A stretch of 12,302 nucleotides of DNA from an uncultured Ruminococcus sp. GTDB lineage: Bacteria > Bacillota > Clostridia > Oscillospirales > Ruminococcaceae. The position numbers and the translations under genes were made by a program. This document shows positions 7,141 through 12,302 of this stretch, piece by piece. Positions within the stretch are counted from its first letter, which is position 1; the number at the start of each line of letters is the position of its first letter. The stretch lies in contig CAJKFZ010000067.1 in the NCBI GenBank assembly GCA_905199285.1, forward strand, positions 1 through 12,302, given 5' to 3'. A model generated the notes under the pieces. That model ran no database searches, was not told the origin of the DNA, and was given only the letters and a program-made list of their open reading frames with translations.

Positions 7141-8103
7141 TTAAAATGCGATCTGCTCTGCCATATGATGAAGCTTTTCATCATAGCTCTTCTGCATAGA
7201 GAGAGCTTCCTGAATATCATAATCAACGATCTCGCTGTTTTTGATACCAACAACACGGTTACCGATACCCTGCTCGAGAAGCTCAACAGCGTAATAACCC
7301 ATTCTTGTAGCCTCAACTCTGTCTCTTAATGTAGGAGAACCACCTCTCTGAACGTGTCCGAGAATAGTTGCTCTTGTTTCAACATGAGTTTTTTCCTGAA
7401 GAACCTTAGCGATCTCGTCAGCATGACCAATACCCTCGGCAACGACAACAACAAAGTTCTGCTTGCCCTTAGCTTTCTTTTCAAGCATTGTTTTGGCAAT
7501 AGCGTCAAGATCATAAGGAATTTCTTTTGTGATAATATCTGTTGCACCGCAGGCAATACCTGTATTAACGGCGATATGACCTGCATTTCTTCCCATAACT
7601 TCAACAACAGAACATCTGTCGTGTGACTGAGAAGTATCACGAAGCTTATCAACAAGCTCCATAGCTGTATTCATTGCTGTATCGAAACCGATCGTATAAT
7701 CAGTACAAGCAATATCGTTATCAATAGTTCCGGGAAGACCGATACAAAGAACGCCCTTTGCGGAGAGATCAGCAGCTCCTCTGAAAGAACCGTCTCCTCC
7801 GATTACAACAAGACCTTCGATACCAAGCTCTTCACACTTAGCTCTTGCCTTTTCAACGCCCTCTTCCGTTCTGAATTCAGGACATCTTGCTGTGCAGAGA
7901 ATAGTTCCGCCTCTATGGATAATATCAGAAACGCTTCTTTCATCCATCGGGAATATATCTCCTGTAATAAGTCCGACATAGCCTCTGCGAATGCCGTAAA
8001 CTTCCATGCCCTTGCTGATAGCTGTTCTTACAACTGCTCTTACAGCGGCATTCATTCCCGGTGCGTCGCCTCCGCTTGTTAAAACACCGATTTTCTTAAT
8101 CAT
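7141..8103 (-). CDS. pfkA: ATP-dependent 6-phosphofructokinase
   Basis: PfkA phosphorylates fructose 6-phosphate to fructose 1,6-bisphosphate, the committed step of glycolysis, as a cytoplasmic tetramer. The product has 320 aa, the usual bacterial length. Motifs in order: LTSGGDAPGMNAAVR (8-22), nucleotide loop GGDGS (102-106), catalytic PGTIDND (124-130, Asp128 and Asp130), MGRNAGH (170-176) and GHVQRGGSP (249-257). Gly105 in GGDGS and Gly125 before TIDND mark the ATP type; pyrophosphate-dependent enzymes usually carry Asp and Lys there. The ATG at 8103 has GGAG (8111-8114) 7 nt upstream and puts the first beta strand right at the N-terminus. The frame stays open 9 codons further upstream but without a ribosome site. 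It lies downstream of dnaE, as in many Firmicutes, but has its own promoter. Confidence 0.97.
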   Translation of the reverse strand: MIKKIGVLTSGGDAPGMNAAVRAVVRTAISKGMEVYGIRRGYVGLITGDIFPMDERSVSDIIHRGGTILCTARCPEFRTEEGVEKARAKCEELGIEGLVVIGGDGSFRGAADLSAKGVLCIGLPGTIDNDIACTDYTIGFDTAMNTAMELVDKLRDTSQSHDRCSVVEVMGRNAGHIAVNTGIACGATDIITKEIPYDLDAIAKTMLEKKAKGKQNFVVVVAEGIGHADEIAKVLQEKTHVETRATILGHVQRGGSPTLRDRVEATRMGYYAVELLEQGIGNRVVGIKNSEIVDYDIQEALSMQKSYDEKLHHMAEQIAF

Positions 8104-8135
8104 ACATATTCTCCATTCTGCTTTTGGCATATATT

Positions 8136-8176
8136 AGAACCTGAAGTTCTCATTTACGGCTAAACACACACCGTAA
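8136..8176 (-). promoter_or_regulatory. Two small hairpins in the pfkA leader
   Basis: Between the predicted start of transcription (about 8189) and the ribosome site (8111-8114), two inverted repeats lie next to each other. TTACGG (8154-8159) pairs with CCGTAA (8171-8176) around an 11-nt loop, and AGAAC (8136-8140) pairs with GTTCT (8146-8150) around 5 nt. Neither has a U-run, so they are not terminators. They may be an operator, mRNA-stabilising hairpins or chance. Confidence 0.35.
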
Positions 8177-8195
8177 GATAATTCCATACACTTAT

Positions 8196-8224
8196 ATTTT
8201 ACTACTTTGTGCAGATATTGTCAA
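8196..8224 (-). promoter_or_regulatory. Consensus sigma-A-type promoter of pfkA
   Basis: A perfect -35 box TTGACA (8219-8224, minus strand) is separated by exactly 17 nt from TAAAAT (8196-8201). The start of transcription is expected near 8189, giving a leader of about 85 nt. It lies in the 157-nt gap between dnaE and pfkA, so pfkA can be expressed without read-through from dnaE. Confidence 0.87.
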
Positions 8225-8260
8225 GGGGTTTAAAAGATTTTTAAATCAAATTATGAATAT

Positions 8261-11200
8261 TCATCTTATAAGCCCGACAGACGCTGCTCCGAACATATCT
8301 GAAAGCTCGTTGAAACTTTCTTGGGATATATCAATACTAAGACGCTTTTTGGGCATAAGAGTCTTTTTAAGATCTGTAAAATAGAAACAAACCGGAACCG
8401 AGCCGTGAAATCGGCTGCAAAGATCCATCAATTCCGAGGTATCCGCCGCTTTTTCAGAACTTATTTTTATACAAAGCTTCATATTGCTGATAAGACGTCC
8501 GAATTCGCTTTCTTCCACAATGGAACTGCAAATTACGGTAATGCTTTCATCCTTAACAGATATTTTTCCGGTTATGAGAAGAATATTATCCTCTGTCAGT
8601 CTTGCGGCAGTTACAGAATACAAATCAGGGAAAACAACGGCTTCGATCTCTCCTGTTTCATCTGCCAGCGATAAAAAGCACATCTTATCGTTTTTCTTTG
8701 TTACATGATTTTTCTTGCTTTGTACGCTGCACAGAAGCTTTACCGTATCGCCGTCCTTCAAGTCTGAATTTTCTGAAACTACGCTGCTTACGCTTCTGGT
8801 GTGCATAAGAGAAGCGATATATGCGTACTCCGAAAGCGGACTTCCGCTTAAATACATTCCTGTCGCTTCCTTTTCCATTGCAAGAAGTTTTTTTGAATTG
8901 TAATCGGGCATATACGGAATTTTTATATTCATATCCTGCGTCTGATCGGATTCAAGAAAATTAAGCTGTCCCTCTATAACGCCTCTTGAACCGCTTGCAA
9001 CTTTTTCAAGGATCATTTCATAATGATCGAGCATCTGCCTGCGGTTAAGTCCAAGACCGTCGAAAGCTCCTGCTTTTATGAGATTTTCCAGAGCTTTTTT
9101 GTTCAGATCACGTCCCTCAAGCCTTTCACAGAAATCCTGCAAGCTTCTGAAGCTTCCGTGCATAAGCCTGTCCGCAATTATCCTGTCCGCAAGACCGCTT
9201 CCGGCATTTTTGATTGCAAGCAGTCCGAAATACATCTTATTGCCACTATATGTGAAACCTTTCATGCTCTTATTTATATCCGGACGCATAATTTCTATGC
9301 CTCCTACACGGCATGAATTGATATATTCCGCAAGCTTTCCGGCGCTGGACATAACGCTCGACATAAGAGCCGCCATATAAATCCCCTTATAGTGATATTT
9401 AAGATAAGCCGTCTGATATGCAAGATACGCATATGCGGCGGCGTGGGATTTATTGAACGCATACGATGCAAAGCTCACCATTTCGTCAAAAACGGAATTT
9501 GCGGTATTTTCAGAAATTCCATTGTCCGCAGCTCCGCTTACAAAGCTTTCACGCTCTTTCAGCATAACATCGTGTTTTTTCTTAGCCATTGCTCTTCTGA
9601 CAATATCCGCATGACCATATGAATATCCCGCAAGACTGCGGCAGATCTCCATGACTTGCTCCTGATAAACCATTACGCCGTAGGTATCTTCAAGGATATT
9701 TTTCAGCAGAGGATGCTTGTAAACGACCTTTTCAGGATTTTTCTTATTTTCAATATAAATCGGTATGGATTTCATTGGTCCGGGACGGTAAAGCGAAAGT
9801 ATTACTATTAAATCTTCAAGTCTTTCCGGAGCAAGTTCGATCAGTCGCTGAGTCATTCCGTCGCTTTCAAACTGGAAAACTCCCGATGTATCGCCTGATG
9901 AAAGCATTGCATATACATCCGGATCGTCAACAGGTATCGAATTGATATCAAAATCCGGCTCTGTTCTTTGAATTTCATTTACAGCGTCACGGATTATAGT
10001 AAGATTTCTCAAACCGAGAAAGTCCATTTTAAGAAGTCCGAGCGATTCAAGAACGGTCATTGTATACTGAGTAACAACAGTTTCATCATTCATCTGAAGA
10101 GGTACAATGTCGCTGAGCGGAATGGCTGAAATCACCACTCCTGCCGCATGAGTTGAAGCGTGTCTGGGCATTCCCTCAAGCTGCCTTGCAAGATCGACAA
10201 GTCTTTTTACCGATCTGTCTGAATGGTAAAGCTGAGTAAGCTCCTCAGACTCTGAAAGAGCCTCGTCAAGCTTAGCTCTCGGATCAATCTGCTTTGCAAC
10301 TTTATCACAAATCTGATAAGAAAGACCCAAAACTCTTCCTACGTCACGAACCGCAGCCCTTGCTTTCAGGGTATCGAAAGCTATTATTTCAGAAACAAAC
10401 TCCTCCCCGTATTTACGAACAACGTAATCCTTAACACGCTGTCTGCCCTCGATACAGAAATCAATATCGAAATCCGGCATACTCACACGTTCCGGATTAA
10501 GAAAACGCTCGAAAAGAAGATTGAACTTTATAGGATCAATTCCCGTTATCCCGATGCAGTATGCGCAAAGACTTCCTGCACCCGAACCTCTTCCCGGTCC
10601 GACAGGAATATTATTTTCTCTTGCATAACGGATAAAATCCCATACAATGAGAAAATAATCCGTATATCCCATTTTAGTAATTACTGAAAGCTCATACTCC
10701 ATACGGCTGATAACTTCGTCAGACGGCTCCGCTCCGTATTTTTCATACATACCTCTGCGGCAAAGCTCCTTGAAATACGTATCATTATCGGTTATACCGT
10801 TTACAGTAAACTTCGGCAGCTTTATATTGCCGAATTCAAATTCAACATTGCATCTTTCCGCTATCAAGGAAGTATTGCTTACGGCTTCTTCATGTCCCTT
10901 GAAAAGAGCTGCCATCTCATCTGCTGATTTCAGATAAAATTCATTTGTTTCAAAGCTCATTCCGTTCGGCTCTTCAAGAGTTTTTCCGGTTTGAATGCAA
11001 AGCAGAACGTTCTGCATTTCCGAATCGCTTTTGCTTATATAATGACAGTCGTTTGAAGCTGCAAGAGGTATTCCCGTTTCCGCAGAAAGGCGGTAAAGAA
11101 GCGGCAGAACTTTAAGTTCCTGCTGAATACCATGATTCTGAACCTCGATAAAAAAGTTATCCTTACCAAAAATTTCACGGTATTCAAGAGCGACTGATTT

Positions 11201-11671
11201 CGCTCCCTCATAATTTCCCATCGAGATAAGACGTGGAATCTCTCCGGCAAGACAGGCTGACATACAGATAAGTCCGCTATGATATTTTTTCAGAAGCTCT
11301 TTATCGACTCTCGGCTTATTATAAAATCCTTTAACGCTTGCTATCGAAACAAGCTTTACAAGATTACGGTAACCCTCGTTGTTCTCACAGAGAAGAATCA
11401 GATGATAGGGCGATGAATCAATTTTCGGTTCTTTATCAAGATGAGTTCTCGGAGCAACATAAACCTCGCAGCCGATTATTGGTTTTATGCCGTTTTTTTT
11501 TGCTTCATTCCAGAATTCAACTGCTCCGTACATATTTCCGTGATCTGTTATCGCCGCCGCAGTTTGCCCTAACTCTTTTACACGTTTAAAAAGCTCCCCT
11601 ATCCTGCAAGCTCCGTCAAGAAGGCTGTATTCAGTGTGAATATGAAGATTTACAAATTCATCATTTCTCAT
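8261..11671 (-). CDS. dnaE: DNA polymerase III subunit alpha (DnaE)
   Basis: This is a replicative C-family DNA polymerase of 1136 aa. An N-terminal PHP domain carries HIHTEYSLLDG (His10, His12), ITDHGNMYG and SNDCHYI. The polymerase core has GPGRGSGAGSLCAY (358-371) and catalytic aspartates Asp402 and Asp404 in MPDFDIDF and Asp550 in LKMDFLGLRN. RHASTHAAGVVIS and FNKSHAAAYAYLAYQTAYLK also belong to the core. A helix-hairpin-helix part (about 820-885) and a C-terminal OB domain (about 965-1060) follow. It is a DnaE, not PolC: no DEDD exonuclease is inserted. The ATG at 11671 is preferred because AGGAGG (11680-11685) lies 8 nt before it; the in-frame TTG at 11677 is only 2 nt away. Its start overlaps the last 11 nt of whiA, which suggests translational coupling. 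No clear terminator follows. Confidence 0.97.
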   Translation of the reverse strand: MRNDEFVNLHIHTEYSLLDGACRIGELFKRVKELGQTAAAITDHGNMYGAVEFWNEAKKNGIKPIIGCEVYVAPRTHLDKEPKIDSSPYHLILLCENNEGYRNLVKLVSIASVKGFYNKPRVDKELLKKYHSGLICMSACLAGEIPRLISMGNYEGAKSVALEYREIFGKDNFFIEVQNHGIQQELKVLPLLYRLSAETGIPLAASNDCHYISKSDSEMQNVLLCIQTGKTLEEPNGMSFETNEFYLKSADEMAALFKGHEEAVSNTSLIAERCNVEFEFGNIKLPKFTVNGITDNDTYFKELCRRGMYEKYGAEPSDEVISRMEYELSVITKMGYTDYFLIVWDFIRYARENNIPVGPGRGSGAGSLCAYCIGITGIDPIKFNLLFERFLNPERVSMPDFDIDFCIEGRQRVKDYVVRKYGEEFVSEIIAFDTLKARAAVRDVGRVLGLSYQICDKVAKQIDPRAKLDEALSESEELTQLYHSDRSVKRLVDLARQLEGMPRHASTHAAGVVISAIPLSDIVPLQMNDETVVTQYTMTVLESLGLLKMDFLGLRNLTIIRDAVNEIQRTEPDFDINSIPVDDPDVYAMLSSGDTSGVFQFESDGMTQRLIELAPERLEDLIVILSLYRPGPMKSIPIYIENKKNPEKVVYKHPLLKNILEDTYGVMVYQEQVMEICRSLAGYSYGHADIVRRAMAKKKHDVMLKERESFVSGAADNGISENTANSVFDEMVSFASYAFNKSHAAAYAYLAYQTAYLKYHYKGIYMAALMSSVMSSAGKLAEYINSCRVGGIEIMRPDINKSMKGFTYSGNKMYFGLLAIKNAGSGLADRIIADRLMHGSFRSLQDFCERLEGRDLNKKALENLIKAGAFDGLGLNRRQMLDHYEMILEKVASGSRGVIEGQLNFLESDQTQDMNIKIPYMPDYNSKKLLAMEKEATGMYLSGSPLSEYAYIASLMHTRSVSSVVSENSDLKDGDTVKLLCSVQSKKNHVTKKNDKMCFLSLADETGEIEAVVFPDLYSVTAARLTEDNILLITGKISVKDESITVICSSIVEESEFGRLISNMKLCIKISSEKAADTSELMDLCSRFHGSVPVCFYFTDLKKTLMPKKRLSIDISQESFNELSDMFGAASVGLIR

Positions 11672-12290
11672 TCTCAACGCCTCCTAAACGAATCACGTCG
11701 GCAATTGCAGCAATTTTTTTGAAGCGGTGGTTCACTCCTGAACGGCTCAACGGAACAGAAAGATTCTCGCCGATCTCCTGTAGGCTCATGTCGGTATTTT
11801 CAAGACGAAGCTCTGCGATTTCACGAAGCTCATCTGACAGGCTTTCAAGTCCGTTTGTTTGTGAAATAAGCTTTATATCGTCGATTTGCTTCATTGCAGC
11901 TTTAACCACCTTATCAATGTTTGCAGCATCGCAGTTTGCAATTCTATTTGCCTTATTGCGGACATCTTTATATATTTTCACATTCATAAGCTCCAGCGTA
12001 CACTGCTGAGCTCCGATAAAAGTAAGAGTATCTTCAATAGATTCGCTGCCCTTGATATAAACGATATACTGACCTCTCCTTACGGCAGTCTTTGCAGTCA
12101 CTCCGATATCTCTGAGAAGCATTGCAAGCTCGTTTGCCAGTTTTTCTTCCGGAACCGTAAATTCAAGGTGATATTCTTTTGAAGGATCATTGACGCTTCC
12201 GCAGGCAATAAAAATTCCTGCTGTAAAAACTCCGAGACTATTGGTTGCAATAATCTCGGAATTAATAGTTCTTTCGGAAGTTTCAAGCTT
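11661..12290 (-). CDS. whiA: WhiA-family regulator, 3' part (5' end cut or frame-broken near the window edge)
   Basis: WhiA is a DNA-binding protein with an N-terminal LAGLIDADG-like domain and a C-terminal helix-turn-helix; it acts in sporulation (Streptomyces) and in cell division and chromosome segregation (Bacillus). The visible 209 codons show FTAGIFIACGSVNDPSKEYHLEF of the LAGLIDADG half, then RRGQYIVYIKGSESIEDTLTFIGA, the VRNKANRIANCDAANIDKVV motif, LREIAELRLENTDMSLQEIGENL and SGVNHRFKKI of the HTH. The frame ends with TGA at 11661, overlapping dnaE. Going upstream, a TAA at 12291-12293 interrupts the frame about 17 residues before the conserved FTAGIFIACG block, where family members normally continue for another 100 or so residues. 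A one-base indel in the adjacent A-runs, a real nonsense change or an assembly-edge error could explain this. Linkage to dnaE is normal for Clostridia. Confidence 0.87.
   Translation of the reverse strand, partial: KLETSERTINSEIIATNSLGVFTAGIFIACGSVNDPSKEYHLEFTVPEEKLANELAMLLRDIGVTAKTAVRRGQYIVYIKGSESIEDTLTFIGAQQCTLELMNVKIYKDVRNKANRIANCDAANIDKVVKAAMKQIDDIKLISQTNGLESLSDELREIAELRLENTDMSLQEIGENLSVPLSRSGVNHRFKKIAAIADVIRLGGVENEK
11680..11685 (-). promoter_or_regulatory. Ribosome binding site that decides the dnaE start
   Basis: AGGAGG inside the end of whiA is 8 nt from the ATG at 11671 and only 2 nt from the in-frame TTG at 11677, which favours the ATG. Confidence 0.75.
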
Positions 12291-12302
12291 TTATTTTCTG
12301 AA

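Noticed and set aside
7042..7329. Open frames crossing the end of the S1-repeat gene and the pfkA 3' end
   Set aside because: They run through a strong terminator hairpin and antisense to pfkA, with no ribosome site.
8136..8150. AGAAC-N5-GTTCT as a LexA (SOS) box
   Set aside because: The Firmicute LexA box is CGAAC-N4-GTTCG-like; the spacer length and outer bases do not fit.
8236..8247. Palindrome GATTTTTAAATC after dnaE as a terminator
   Set aside because: The stem is only 5 AT-rich base pairs with a 2-nt loop and no U-run following on the minus strand.
12098..12286. Open minus-strand frame near the right edge as a separate small gene
   Set aside because: It overlaps whiA in a shifted frame and its translation does not look like a protein family; the whiA frame has the conserved residues.

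Overview
The window looks like a chromosomal housekeeping segment from a Gram-positive anaerobe of the class Clostridia, probably near Ruminococcus/Oscillospiraceae. That placement is an inference from gene content and order: whiA-dnaE-pfkA together, RF1 next to a long Sua5-type protein, DUF951 and an M18 aminopeptidase. It also rests on strong AGGAGG ribosome binding sites and moderately AT-rich DNA. I see no transposase, integrase, phage gene, CRISPR array, tRNA or rRNA.

Layout. (1) Positions 1-1095, plus strand: the 3' end of a membrane protein gene (possibly transglutaminase/DUF4129-like), followed 10 nt later by a DUF308/HdeD-like six-helix membrane protein. (2) A strong bidirectional terminator at 1103-1136 separates these from (3) a tight minus-strand operon, 5570 down to 1160: DUF951 protein, prfA (RF1), threonylcarbamoyl-AMP synthase (Sua5/TsaC), coaE and an M18 aminopeptidase. 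It is read from a good sigma-A-type promoter at 5616-5644. (4) Divergent from it, on the plus strand (5741-7093), lie an unrecognised 117-aa protein and a protein with three S1-like RNA-binding repeats. (5) A second bidirectional terminator at 7101-7139 separates these from (6) minus-strand pfkA, which has its own consensus promoter and a leader with two small hairpins. (7) Upstream of it are dnaE (DNA polymerase III alpha) and the 3' part of whiA, which overlap by 11 nt.

Most genes serve core functions: translation termination (RF1), tRNA t6A modification (Sua5), coenzyme A synthesis (CoaE), peptide turnover (M18), glycolysis (PfkA), DNA replication (DnaE) and division/sporulation control (WhiA). 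There are no gaps over 300 bases without a gene.

The points most worth a second look are an in-frame stop inside the conserved part of whiA at the right edge, two convergent terminators with nearly the same stem arms, and the 117-aa/S1-repeat gene pair. I looked for a new biological system and do not see convincing evidence for one here.
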